Both the position numbers and the translations under genes were made by a program. The notes beneath the pieces are model-generated. The model ran no database searches. It saw only the letters and a list, made by a program, of their open reading frames with translations, and was not told the origin of the DNA. This document shows, one piece after another, positions 48,725-57,461 of a DNA stretch of 64,000 bases (the first letter of the stretch is position 1; every line of letters begins with the position of its first letter). Origin of the DNA: Sulfurimonas sp. HSL-1716 (GTDB lineage: Bacteria > Campylobacterota > Campylobacteria > Campylobacterales > Sulfurimonadaceae); assembly GCF_039645975.1 (NCBI RefSeq), contig NZ_CP147918.1, positions 744,001 through 808,000 of the forward strand, in the 5' to 3' direction.

Positions 48725-49099
48725 ATGCAATTCGTACAAACAAACAAGGCCCCTTCGGCGATCGGTCCGTATTCACAAGCCGTAGTGGCAAACGGTATGG
48801 TCTACACATCAGGACAGATAGCACTGACACCCGAGGGAGTAATGCTTGAAGATGATGTAATCATCCAAACAAAACAAGTTCTTAAAAATCTTACCGCCGT
48901 ACTTCAAGAAGCGGGAAGCGATCTGAATCAAGTCATTAAAACGACTATCTTTTTGGCAAGTATGGATGACTTTGCTACGGTGAACGAAATATATGCTCAG
49001 GCGTTTGGCTCTCACAAACCGGCACGCTCTACCGTAGCGGTCAAAACACTTCCTAAAAATGCTTTAGTGGAGATAGACGCAATCGCCGTTGTAAAATAA
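48725..49099 (+). CDS. ridA: RidA/YjgF family 2-iminobutanoate/2-iminopropanoate deaminase
   Basis: A 124-residue protein that hydrolyses reactive enamine/imine intermediates from PLP enzymes such as threonine dehydratase. It is the family's usual size. Conserved features include APSAIGPYSQAVVANG, VYTSGQIALTPEG, FLASMDDFATVNEIY and the substrate-carboxylate-binding Arg in PARSTVAVKTLPKNALVEI. AAAAGGA at 48713-48719 selects ATG 48725; the upstream in-frame start would lie inside the hairpin region. Confidence 0.94.
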   Translation: MQFVQTNKAPSAIGPYSQAVVANGMVYTSGQIALTPEGVMLEDDVIIQTKQVLKNLTAVLQEAGSDLNQVIKTTIFLASMDDFATVNEIYAQAFGSHKPARSTVAVKTLPKNALVEIDAIAVVK

Positions 49100-49106
49100 A
49101 GATCGA

Positions 49107-49127
49107 GTAACGTTTTTATAACGTTAC
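49107..49127. promoter_or_regulatory. Inverted repeat upstream of the HlyD-MFS-ABC-LpxR operon
   Basis: GTAACGTT and AACGTTAC are perfect 8-base arms around TTTAT, starting 8 bases after the ridA stop and 67 bases before the HlyD start codon. A -10-like TATACT follows at about 49165. Without a T-run it is more likely an operator than a terminator. Confidence 0.45.
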
Positions 49128-49193
49128 ATGGTGATATTTCTATAATATCAGAGTAACTCTATGTTATACTAGACGTACAAAGAAGGAGTCTAG

Positions 49194-50345
49194 ATGATAA
49201 AAAAATATGGAATCTACGCTTTAGTCTTAATATTATTCTTTCTCGCTTCCATCCTGATATACAAACAGTTAAATCCAGTAAAACTCTCTGATAACCTCGT
49301 AGCATCTTCAGGAAATGTCGACGGTGATCTCATCGCATTGAACACGAAATATCCTGGCCGCATAGACGAAATCTATGTCCAAGACGGACAGAGCATCAAA
49401 ACGGGTGATAAAGTGGCAACACTGCAAAGTGACGAGTATGAAGCGCAGCTGCGTTCGCTTAACGACGGCATAAATTCTGCAAAAGAGGGACTTAAGGCAC
49501 TTGAGCAGGAAAATTTGATCGCCAAAGAGAGTGTCCCTCTAGAGATCAAAAAGGCAAAAAAGGCCGTAGATATAGCCGTCGCTCAAAAAAAAGAGCTTGA
49601 AGATTCCCTATCGTCGCTGCACCAGCAGCTAAAACAGGATGAAGTCGATTTTGGACGCAACAAAACACTTTTTGAAAAAAATCTTATCAGCCAGCAGAAA
49701 TTCGAATATTCAAAACTGCAGCTGGCCCATTCAAAAAACAGTTACAGCTCACAGCAGCAGCGGTTGTATCAAGCGCAAAAAAGTATAGATATCGCAAACT
49801 ATACGTTAACGCTCGCGCTCGGACAAAATAAAAAACTGATCGCATTGGACGCAAACGTCGACGCGGCAAAAAATAATATCGCATCATTAAATGCCGACCG
49901 CGACAAACTAAAGATCATGATAAATGATCTCTCCATAAAATCGCCTATTGACGGTTTTGTAGTCGAAAAGGTTGCAAACAAAGGTGAGGTTTTGAATTCA
50001 GGAATGGTCGTGGCAACACTCATCGATCCCAAAAGTCTTTATCTGAAAATATTCATAGATACTCTGCAAAGCGGAAAAATAAAAGTGGGCGACAAAGCGG
50101 TCATATTTTTAGATGCTTATCCTGATAAACCCATACAAGCAGAGGTCGTCAGAGTTGCACAAAAAGCTGAGTTCACGCCAAAAGACGTCAGTGTAAGAAG
50201 CGACAGGATCCAGAGGGTATATGCCGTTCATCTAAGACCGTTGAAGGTAAATCCGCTCTTAAAGCTCGGTATCCCTGCTATCGGTATCGTTTCGCTAAAC
50301 GGAGAGGACCTTCCGGGTTCGCTAAGTGAGATTCCCAAAATATGA
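49194..50345 (+). CDS. HlyD-family efflux membrane fusion protein
   Basis: A 383-residue adaptor. The N-terminal membrane anchor IYALVLILFFLASILIY is followed by lipoyl half VDGDLIALNTKYPGRIDEIYVQDGQSIKTGDKV, a long coiled coil (about 85-225), lipoyl half IKSPIDGFVVEKVANKGEVLNSG and a beta-barrel domain ending in IVSLNGEDLPGS. It resembles EmrA/YhiI/YbhG adaptors that serve MFS or ABC-2 exporters. It heads an operon with an MFS protein (ATGA overlap) and an ABC-2 system. AGGAG at 49184-49188 fits the ATG. Confidence 0.9.
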   Translation: MIKKYGIYALVLILFFLASILIYKQLNPVKLSDNLVASSGNVDGDLIALNTKYPGRIDEIYVQDGQSIKTGDKVATLQSDEYEAQLRSLNDGINSAKEGLKALEQENLIAKESVPLEIKKAKKAVDIAVAQKKELEDSLSSLHQQLKQDEVDFGRNKTLFEKNLISQQKFEYSKLQLAHSKNSYSSQQQRLYQAQKSIDIANYTLTLALGQNKKLIALDANVDAAKNNIASLNADRDKLKIMINDLSIKSPIDGFVVEKVANKGEVLNSGMVVATLIDPKSLYLKIFIDTLQSGKIKVGDKAVIFLDAYPDKPIQAEVVRVAQKAEFTPKDVSVRSDRIQRVYAVHLRPLKVNPLLKLGIPAIGIVSLNGEDLPGSLSEIPKI

Positions 50346-51502
50346 GAACGATCAACAAAAATGTTGTGATGTTGGGGTGGACGAGTTTCTTTACGGATTT
50401 TGCTTCAGCCATGATAAATCCGATATTACCCATTTTTGTCGTTACAGTTTTGCATGAAGGGATGGACAAGCTCGGTATTATAGTAGCCGTTGCCACATTT
50501 ATTTCTTACGGTCTGCGCGTAATCTCAGGTTATATTGCGGATCGCTACGGAGTGGTAAAACCGCTGGTAGTGGGCGGTTATCTGCTCTCGACTCTCAGCA
50601 AGCCTCTGCTTGGATTGACTCACGGATACAAATCGATAGCTCTTATAAAAAGTTTCGAGCGTTTGGGTAAAGGAGTGCGTTCCGCTCCAAAAGACCTGAT
50701 GATCGCGCATTACAGCCAAAAGAACAGTTCTGGAAAGACATTCGGGTTTCACAAAACGCTTGATATTGCCGGCGAGCTGAGCGGTACCGTTTTTTTGTTC
50801 GGTATGCTTTACGTTTTCGGGCAGAGCGAAGCCGTGATACGAAATATATTTTACGCCACACTGCTTCCCGGTATTATCGGGCTTGTCATAGTCCTTTTTT
50901 TTGTAGCGGATATTCCAAAACCTGCTGCCGTATACGGCAGGCTTTCTTTTAAGCTGACGCAAAACGACAAGACGGTCATAAAATCTCTTTTGTTCTATTT
51001 TCTTTTTATGATGGCCGCTCTCAATGACGCTTTTTTTACCATGCAGGCAAAAAGCGTCGGGATTGCGACTTTGCTTGTTCCTCTTCTTTTTGTCGTATCG
51101 ACCACTATGCAGACATTAACGAGTTATATCATCGGTGTCTGGACAGACAAGATTGGGGTGAAAAAAATAATGCTGTTCGCATATTTGAGTGGAGTTTTCT
51201 CTCAACTGCTTTTGTACCTTCAAACACCTTTGTTTACATGGATATCCTACGGGTTTTTAGGGCTTTTTACGGTAGCTTCTCTAAATGCAAACCGTGCTTA
51301 CATAGCAAAAAGTGCGGATAACAGAGGTCTGATATACGGTATTTTTTATGCGGGAATCGCTCTTTTTGGAGCCGTGGGTGCGTATCTTTTTGGTTTTGTC
51401 TGGGAACATTACGGGATGCAGCAGGCATTGGAGCTCTCGCTGATATCGACTGTGTCTATAACTTTTTTGTTTTTACTGAGATGGAAATATCTTCATGGCT
51501 GA
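50342..51502 (+). CDS. MFS transporter
   Basis: A 386-residue protein with 11-12 membrane segments. The first half has GWTSFFTDFASAMINPILPIFVV and the loop motif SGYIADRYGVVKPLVVGGY (the MFS 2-3 loop signature), then FERLGKGVRSAPKDLMIAHY. The second half repeats a signature-like IIGVWTDKIGVKKIM. This combination is seen in drug-resistance-type MFS proteins of unknown substrate. It is coupled to the HlyD gene by ATGA and overlaps the ABC gene by 8 bases. The substrate is not known. Confidence 0.9.
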   Translation: MRTINKNVVMLGWTSFFTDFASAMINPILPIFVVTVLHEGMDKLGIIVAVATFISYGLRVISGYIADRYGVVKPLVVGGYLLSTLSKPLLGLTHGYKSIALIKSFERLGKGVRSAPKDLMIAHYSQKNSSGKTFGFHKTLDIAGELSGTVFLFGMLYVFGQSEAVIRNIFYATLLPGIIGLVIVLFFVADIPKPAAVYGRLSFKLTQNDKTVIKSLLFYFLFMMAALNDAFFTMQAKSVGIATLLVPLLFVVSTTMQTLTSYIIGVWTDKIGVKKIMLFAYLSGVFSQLLLYLQTPLFTWISYGFLGLFTVASLNANRAYIAKSADNRGLIYGIFYAGIALFGAVGAYLFGFVWEHYGMQQALELSLISTVSITFLFLLRWKYLHG

Positions 51503-53123
51503 TCTTAACGTAAAAAATGTGACGCTCAGATATAAAAAGGTGACAGCCGTAAGCGACGCTTCGTTTGAGGCTGAGAGAGGCGAGATCATCGGTTTTATCG
51601 GAGCTGACGGTGCCGGGAAAAGCTCTTTGATGCATGCCATCGCAGGTGTAAGTAATTTTGAAGGTGAGATCAGTTATCTGGGACAAATATATCACTCCGC
51701 AAAAGAAGCCGAATCCATCAAAGAGTACACGGGGTTCATGCCTCAGGGAATAGGTCTGGTCCTTTACGATACTTTGACGGTGGACGAGCATCTTCGTTTC
51801 TTTGCGGATCTGCGGGGATTGAAAAACGATGCAGCTTTTCAAGATTATAAAAAGAAGCTTCTGCATATGTCCGGACTCAGTGACTTTACCGACAGGAGGG
51901 CAGAGCAGTTAAGCGGTGGTATGATGCAAAAACTTTCGCTTATCTGCGCTCTTTTGCACCGCCCGAAACTTTTGATCCTCGATGAACCGACGACAGGCGT
52001 CGACCCGCTCAGCCGCCTTGAACTCTGGGAGATACTTGACAGTATCAGAAAAGAGGAAGGTACCATCATCATCGTAAGTACGGCCTATATGCAAGAAGCC
52101 TTGAAGATGGACAGAGTGCATCTTTTTCACAATTCAAAGATCATAGCCGGCGGAACGTCCGCAGAATTGATAGACTCCATACGTCCCTACACATATGTCT
52201 CCGCATCCTCTTGTGAAAATGAGGACTGTCTCTCATTTGCGAACAAGACTTACTCTTTGGAAAAACTTTCCGCTCCGTTTACCGAGCCTACTTTAGAAGG
52301 ACTTTTCTTTGTCAATGCGCTTCAAGAGAAGAGAAAGATAGCAGATATTGCCATCAAGAAAAAAGAGAGCAGCGAAGATATCCCTTTGGTAGTGATGCAA
52401 GCCCATGGCATAACAAAGCGGTTCGGCTCGTTCGTGGCGAACAAAAATATAGATATGCAGCTCAAACGCGGAGAGATACTCGGACTTTTGGGAGCCAACG
52501 GAGCAGGGAAAACAACATTTATAAAGATGCTTCTGGGGCTTTATCCGATAGACGAGGGGGAGCTCACCCTTCTTACAAAAACGATAAAAAGCGGAAAAGA
52601 CAGAAGAGAGCTTAAATCCAAGATCGGCTACGTCAGCCAGCACTTCGCCTTGTATAAAGATATGACCGTGAGAGAGAACCTTCTTTATTTTGCCAGGATG
52701 CACAGGATCGACGCCTTAAAAGCCGTAGAACGGATAAAGATCTATGCTTCTGAACTAGGATTTGAACACCATCTTGACAGTTTTCCAAATGAACTTCCTC
52801 TGGGTGTGAACCAGCGCTTTTCGATCGCCGCTGCACTTTTGCATGAACCGCTAGTTTTGTTTTTGGATGAGCCGACAAGCGGGGTCGATACTCTGGCGCG
52901 TGCGCAGTTCTGGCAGATACTCCAAAAACTAAAAGAGGTGTGGGGCATCTCTATCCTGATCACGACGCATTATATGAGTGAAGCGGAGTATTGCGACAGA
53001 GTGGTCTTGCTGAAAAACGGAGAGAAGATCGCAGACGACAGTGTAGAAAATCTCTATAAAAAATATCCCGATGCAAAAAGTTTCGAAGATATATTCCTTG
53101 ATTTTTATAAGGTCTCAAGATGA
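51495..53123 (+). CDS. ABC transporter ATP-binding protein with two NBDs (YbhF-like)
   Basis: A 542-residue cytoplasmic ATPase with two nucleotide-binding domains in tandem. NBD1 has Walker A GADGAGKSS, signature LSGGMMQKLS and Walker B LLILDEPTTGVDP. NBD2 has Walker A GANGAGKTT and Walker B VLFLDEPTSGVD, but its signature is LPLGVNQRFS instead of LSGGQ. This pattern is that of YbhF/YhiH-type exporters, where the two NBDs form one sandwich. It pairs with the two ABC-2 permeases downstream and the HlyD upstream to make a YbhGFSR-like system. Confidence 0.92.
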   Translation: MADLNVKNVTLRYKKVTAVSDASFEAERGEIIGFIGADGAGKSSLMHAIAGVSNFEGEISYLGQIYHSAKEAESIKEYTGFMPQGIGLVLYDTLTVDEHLRFFADLRGLKNDAAFQDYKKKLLHMSGLSDFTDRRAEQLSGGMMQKLSLICALLHRPKLLILDEPTTGVDPLSRLELWEILDSIRKEEGTIIIVSTAYMQEALKMDRVHLFHNSKIIAGGTSAELIDSIRPYTYVSASSCENEDCLSFANKTYSLEKLSAPFTEPTLEGLFFVNALQEKRKIADIAIKKKESSEDIPLVVMQAHGITKRFGSFVANKNIDMQLKRGEILGLLGANGAGKTTFIKMLLGLYPIDEGELTLLTKTIKSGKDRRELKSKIGYVSQHFALYKDMTVRENLLYFARMHRIDALKAVERIKIYASELGFEHHLDSFPNELPLGVNQRFSIAAALLHEPLVLFLDEPTSGVDTLARAQFWQILQKLKEVWGISILITTHYMSEAEYCDRVVLLKNGEKIADDSVENLYKKYPDAKSFEDIFLDFYKVSR

Positions 53124-54229
53124 AAAGCGGCATAAGAATTTCGGTCATAAAAGCGTTCATTCTCAAAGAGATAACCGAGCTGATAAGGACGCGCCTTATC
53201 ATCATGGTCTATATGATGCCCTCGATGGTCACCGTGCTTTTTGGATACGGGATAGCCATGGACGTGACGCATTCGAGAATAAATATCATAGATTATGACA
53301 ACACGAAGCTTTCAAGAGAGCTTATCTCAAAGTTTCAGCATTCAAAGTATTTCGACGCGACGCTCAAACTTCAAAACGAAAAAGAAGCTTTGGACTCGAT
53401 CAAACAGGCAGATACCGATATCGTACTGATCATCCCGAGCTCGTTTGAAAAAAATCTTGTCAAAGGGCAGAAAGTGGAGCTGGGGGTCTTTATCGATGCG
53501 GCTTTTGCAAACAGGGCAAGTACGATGCAAAGCTATGTGCAGGGAGTCATACTCAGCGCGGCTGCACAGAACGCTCCGATGATCTCACTGAACACCCGTA
53601 CGCTGTTCAATCAGGCGATGAGGGACGAAGATGCCATAGTCCCGGGACTCATCGGACTCGTCCTGCTCGTGGCGCCCGCTATTCTGACGGCACTCTTGAT
53701 TGTCAAAGAGAAAGAAAAAGGAACGATATTCAATTTTTATGCATCGCCTATCAACAAGTTCGAGTTTTTGATCGCAAAGCTTCTCCCCGTCTTTTTGCTT
53801 CATTCTCTCAATATCTTCATCCTTTTTCTCTGGGCAACGCTGCTTTTTAAAGTCCCTTTCAGAGGCAGTTTTTTCCTGTACTGGATGTCAAGCGAGATGT
53901 ATATTCTCATAAGTCTGAGCATAGGGATGCTTATATCGATCGTCACAAGTAGACAGATCGTAGCCGTGGTAATGACGGTCATCATCACCATCCTGCCTGC
54001 GTTTTTATACTCGGGGATGCTGATGCCTATCTCTTCGATGCAGGGTGCATCCTGGGTCGAAGCCCATCTGTTTCCCGTTATGTACTACAACCATATTCTC
54101 TACGATACCTTTTTGATAGGTCAGGGTTTTGACTCCTCAAAGATAGTGCTTTACCTTTTTATCATGGCAGGTTTTTTCATAACCCTGCTCACAAGCGGAG
54201 TGTTGCTCCTTAAAAAGGAGATGAGATGA
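53120..54229 (+). CDS. ABC-2 type permease (YbhS-like)
   Basis: A 369-residue inner-membrane permease. The first membrane helix (IIMVYMMPSMVTVLFGYGIAM) is followed by a periplasmic domain of about 150 residues and a cluster of five helices (FLIVKEKEKGTIFNFYASPINKFEFLIAKLLP, VVMTVIITILPAFLYSGMLMPISSM). The EKEKGT..SPI coupling helix is the ABC-2 hallmark. Overlaps on both sides are ATGA. It likely forms a heterodimer with the next gene's product. Confidence 0.92.
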   Translation: MKSGIRISVIKAFILKEITELIRTRLIIMVYMMPSMVTVLFGYGIAMDVTHSRINIIDYDNTKLSRELISKFQHSKYFDATLKLQNEKEALDSIKQADTDIVLIIPSSFEKNLVKGQKVELGVFIDAAFANRASTMQSYVQGVILSAAAQNAPMISLNTRTLFNQAMRDEDAIVPGLIGLVLLVAPAILTALLIVKEKEKGTIFNFYASPINKFEFLIAKLLPVFLLHSLNIFILFLWATLLFKVPFRGSFFLYWMSSEMYILISLSIGMLISIVTSRQIVAVVMTVIITILPAFLYSGMLMPISSMQGASWVEAHLFPVMYYNHILYDTFLIGQGFDSSKIVLYLFIMAGFFITLLTSGVLLLKKEMR

Positions 54230-55308
54230 TACGTGTATTCTTGGTGGTTTTTGCAAAAGAGATGGCAAGCTTCATGCGTTCGCCGATGCTTGTCCTTTTG
54301 GTCTTGTACTCTTTTACGATAGATATCTATGTAGCGGGTGACGGCATCGATATAGAACCGAGAAACGTCGTTGTAGGGTATGTGGACAACAGCGGAGGCG
54401 GGATCAGTCAAAAAATACTTTCCTCTTTGCACACGCCCGAGTTCGTTCGGCCGATCCGTTTTAATTCGCAAAAGGACCTGAGTCAGGCGATCTTTAACAA
54501 GGAGGTGATGGTCGGTCTTGTCTTTGATTCGGATTTTGAGACGCTTTACCGCCAGAAAAAAGATACCCAGTTAAACGTTCTTCTCGATGCTACATCAGCT
54601 TCTCAAGGGTTTACGACGCTTTCGTATCTGCAAAACATCATCTTAGGATTCGAACAGATAGATATTCCTCTCGAGCTGAAGATACATAAACTTTTTAATC
54701 AAAACTCCGATAATAAATCCTTTATGGCACTCTCAGAACTGCTTTCGCTCATCACGATGCTTGTGGTCATTCTCACCGCTATCGTGTTTGTAAAAGAGAA
54801 GGAGGAGGGGACTTGGGATATCATGCTGTTGATGCCGGTCGATCCGAGGATAACCATCCTGGCTAAAAGCTTTTCTCAGGTTATCATAGTCACTTTTGGG
54901 GTCGTGTTAAGCCTTGGATTTGTTTTGTTTTATATCTTTGACACCCCTATGAACGGCTCGTTTTGGGCATTTATGCTGCTGACGTTTCTGTATTCGTTCG
55001 CAAGTGCGGGAATAGGGCTTTTTGTAGCAGCCGTGGCAAAAGACATCATGCAGGTGGCACAGTTTTCCATAGTCATCATGATGCCTCTCATCTTTTTAAG
55101 CGGTGCATGGACGCCGGTGTATGCGATGCATCCGATACTGGAGTTCTTCTCACTTTTTTCTCCTTTGCGTTATTACATAGAGGGCAGTGAGAGCATATTT
55201 TACAGAGGGACGCCGTTTTTAGAGCTTTATCCCTACTTCTTGGGTGTCATGAGCTTGGGAATCCTTCTATACTGGATAGGATTTAGAAAGATAGGAAGAC
55301 TCTTTTGA
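54226..55308 (+). CDS. ABC-2 type permease (YbhR-like)
   Basis: A 360-residue partner permease with the same layout: N-terminal helix (LVLLVLYSFTIDIYV), a soluble loop with ATSASQGFTTLSYLQNII, and the C-terminal helix bundle with VFVKEKEEGTWDIMLLMPVDP and MMPLIFLSGAWTPVYAMHPILEFFSLFSPLRYYIEGSESIFYRG. It completes the YbhGFSR-like exporter. The stop overlaps the TTG start of the LpxR-like gene. Confidence 0.92.
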   Translation: MIRVFLVVFAKEMASFMRSPMLVLLVLYSFTIDIYVAGDGIDIEPRNVVVGYVDNSGGGISQKILSSLHTPEFVRPIRFNSQKDLSQAIFNKEVMVGLVFDSDFETLYRQKKDTQLNVLLDATSASQGFTTLSYLQNIILGFEQIDIPLELKIHKLFNQNSDNKSFMALSELLSLITMLVVILTAIVFVKEKEEGTWDIMLLMPVDPRITILAKSFSQVIIVTFGVVLSLGFVLFYIFDTPMNGSFWAFMLLTFLYSFASAGIGLFVAAVAKDIMQVAQFSIVIMMPLIFLSGAWTPVYAMHPILEFFSLFSPLRYYIEGSESIFYRGTPFLELYPYFLGVMSLGILLYWIGFRKIGRLF

Positions 55309-56300
55309 AAAGATCGTCGTTTTTGCTCGCTCTTTTTTGCTCGATGAGCCTTTATGGGGATCAATTCTCGTTTCAGCTGTATAATGATTATTTTGCGGGA
55401 ACGGACAAGCATTTCACGAACGGATTTGCCCTGAGCTGGCTTGACAGCGAGAGATCAAAAGATGATGCCAATATCTCTGGCGGTTACAGCGATATGATGC
55501 TCGGTCTTATAAACAAGATACCTTTTACAGATACGGCGGAGTATAAGAGCTATACTGCGGGAGCGAGCATAAGCCAGATAATGATCACCCCAAAAGATAC
55601 TACGCTTACAACGCCTCAGTATGACGATATTCCCTATGCCGGGTATATGGCACTGTCGCTGTTTTTGTTTAAGTGGGATGAAAACAGCGTTAAAGAGTAC
55701 AGAGTAGATATGGGAGTAGTGGGAAAAGAATCCGGAGCCGGAAATCTGCAAAAATCCTTTCACAGGCTCATAAAAAACAAAATACCTCAAGGGTGGGATA
55801 CTCAGCTGAGAACGCGCTACATTGTAAACACTCTTTTCAGATACGGGAAAAAAAACTGGCAGAAACATACTGCCGGCGGTCTCGATATGGATATATTCAG
55901 CCACTGCGGTTTTCAGGCGGGTAATTTTGTCACGGATGCGTTTGCCGGCAGTATGTTCCGTTTTGGAAAAAACTACACCCAAAACTTTAACGTGCATTAC
56001 CCCTATCTAAAGGAGGAGGCTTCTCTTTTGCATCTTAACAAAAAGCAAAAAGGGTTCGGATGGGCTCTTAGTGCGGGGATAAATATCGAAGCACTGGCAT
56101 ACTCCTATATTTTAGACGGAGCAAAGAGCGAGGGGTACTATACGGATAAAAATTACGTCAACGGTTCATTGTATCTGGGAGGGGATCTTTATTACGATGC
56201 TCATAAACTGACATATTTCTATCAGATGCAGTCATCATACATCACAAGCCAGAAAACCCCAGACATATACGGCGGACTTATGTATACGTACAGGTTTTAA
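55305..56300 (+). CDS. LpxR-like lipid A deacylase (DUF2219)
   Basis: A 331-residue outer-membrane beta-barrel candidate with a signal peptide (MKRSSFLLALFCSMSLYG). It contains the LpxR active-site region NDYFAGTDKHFTNGFALSW (N27, D28), DIPYAGYMALS, and SHCGFQAGNFVTDAFAG, in which the His may correspond to the catalytic His. It ends in a terminal aromatic YTYRF, as is usual for outer-membrane barrels. LpxR removes the 3'-acyloxyacyl group of lipid A using calcium. It starts at TTG 55305 with AGGAAGA upstream, coupled to the ABC-2 permease. No clear terminator is seen before the next promoter. Confidence 0.85.
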   Translation: MKRSSFLLALFCSMSLYGDQFSFQLYNDYFAGTDKHFTNGFALSWLDSERSKDDANISGGYSDMMLGLINKIPFTDTAEYKSYTAGASISQIMITPKDTTLTTPQYDDIPYAGYMALSLFLFKWDENSVKEYRVDMGVVGKESGAGNLQKSFHRLIKNKIPQGWDTQLRTRYIVNTLFRYGKKNWQKHTAGGLDMDIFSHCGFQAGNFVTDAFAGSMFRFGKNYTQNFNVHYPYLKEEASLLHLNKKQKGFGWALSAGINIEALAYSYILDGAKSEGYYTDKNYVNGSLYLGGDLYYDAHKLTYFYQMQSSYITSQKTPDIYGGLMYTYRF

Positions 56301-56333
56301 ATATTTTTAAATTTTAAGATATTGTTTTTATAC

Positions 56334-56362
56334 TTGACATTATTACTAATTAGTAATATAAT
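56334..56362 (+). promoter_or_regulatory. MarR-gene promoter with embedded palindromic operator
   Basis: TTGACA at 56334-56339 and TATAAT at 56357-56362 are 17 bases apart, a consensus sigma-70 promoter. The spacer holds the perfect 14-base palindrome TTACTAATTAGTAA at 56343-56356, ending against the -10 box. A repressor bound there would block RNA polymerase, so MarR autoregulation is likely. Confidence 0.85.
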
Positions 56363-56381
56363 TTTTGCCGAGGTGATTGTT

Positions 56382-56834
56382 TTGAAGATAAATATAGAAA
56401 AAAGTTACGGGACAAGAGCCGACAACTCTATGAAAACATGGATACAGCTTTTTCGTACTTATAACAAGATAAGGGCAAAAGAGTCTGTATATATCCAGTC
56501 GTTCGGGCTGACAATGAATCAGTTTCAGATTCTTGAAGTGCTGTATCACAGAGGTGACATGAACGTAGGGGCGATAACAAAACTTACTATGGGTACGCCC
56601 GGTAATGTTACGGTCGTTGTCAGAAATCTAAAAAGAGACGGTTGGATCAATTCCGTTGCTGATTTAAAAGATAAAAGGGCTTCTATACTTTCCATTACCC
56701 AAAAAGGTAAAGAGATTATAGAGAAGTTGTTTCCCGGTCATGCGAAAAACTTTGAGGAGTATTTCGAGGTTTTGAATGAGGATGAAACACAAACGTTATT
56801 TGCATTGTTAAGAAAACTGAACAAAGCACAGTAA
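56382..56834 (+). CDS. MarR-family transcriptional regulator
   Basis: A 150-residue winged-helix regulator. MTMNQFQILEVLYHRGDMNVGAITK-type sequence (starting LTMNQFQ) and TPGNVTVVVRNLKRDGWINSVADLKDKRASILSITQKGKEI show the HTH, recognition helix and D-x-R-x wing of MarR. The start is TTG 56382, because AGGTGA at 56371-56376 precedes it by 5 bases and longer in-frame starts would lie inside the promoter. It is expected to repress itself and the downstream YceI, dioxygenase and pirin genes. The ligand is unknown; this gene set suggests electrophile or oxidant sensing. Confidence 0.93.
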   Translation: MKINIEKSYGTRADNSMKTWIQLFRTYNKIRAKESVYIQSFGLTMNQFQILEVLYHRGDMNVGAITKLTMGTPGNVTVVVRNLKRDGWINSVADLKDKRASILSITQKGKEIIEKLFPGHAKNFEEYFEVLNEDETQTLFALLRKLNKAQ

Positions 56835-56881
56835 GTTTTTTTAAGTCAAATACTACCAGTCGATACTTTAAAGGATACAAG

Positions 56882-57451
56882 ATGAGATTAAAAGACGTAT
56901 TATTAGCTTCTATATTGAGTGCGGGTTCTTTGTTGGCAGGAACCTATAAAGTCGATCCAAACCATTCCAACGTTGCATTTAAAGTGAGACATATGATGAT
57001 CTCAAATGTCAAAGGGGAGTTTAAAAAGTTTGACGGAAGTTTCGTTTATGACGAAAAGACAAAAACTCTGCGCTCCTTAAAAGGCGAAATCGAGGTGAGT
57101 TCGTTAAGTACAGATAATGCCAAAAGAGATGCTCATCTCAAAAGTGCGGATTTCTTCGATGCAAAAAAATATCCTGTGATACGTTTTAACCTTACTAAAA
57201 CGAACGGCGATACCGCTTACGGCAAATTGACTATCCATGGTATAACAAAAGAGGTTAAGATGGAACTTGAAACCAGCGGAACCGTTGTAAAAGATCCTTG
57301 GGGCAATACAAGAACAGGGCTGTCGCTTTCAGGCAAGATCAACAGAAAGGATTTCGGGCTTAACTGGAATCAAGTCATTGAAACAGGCGGAGTGATGGTC
57401 GGCGATGAGGTTAAAATGAGTGTCGAACTGGAAGGAATACTGCAAAAATAA
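56882..57451 (+). CDS. YceI-family periplasmic protein
   Basis: A 189-residue secreted lipocalin-like protein. The signal peptide (MRLKDVLLASILSAGSLLA) is followed by GTYKVDPNHSNVAFKVRHMMISNVKGEFKKFDGSF, FFDAKKYPVIRFNLTK, GKLTIHGITKEVKMELE and SGKINRKDFGLNWN, all YceI hallmarks. The family binds isoprenoid/polyprenoid molecules in a beta-barrel; the physiological role is unclear. AAGGATACAAG precedes the ATG. It is the second gene of the MarR operon. Confidence 0.94.
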   Translation: MRLKDVLLASILSAGSLLAGTYKVDPNHSNVAFKVRHMMISNVKGEFKKFDGSFVYDEKTKTLRSLKGEIEVSSLSTDNAKRDAHLKSADFFDAKKYPVIRFNLTKTNGDTAYGKLTIHGITKEVKMELETSGTVVKDPWGNTRTGLSLSGKINRKDFGLNWNQVIETGGVMVGDEVKMSVELEGILQK

Positions 57452-57461
57452 AGGATATTCA

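Noticed and set aside
56322-56381. Longer N-terminus for the MarR protein
   Set aside because: The extra 20 codons cover the -35 box, the palindrome and the -10 box.
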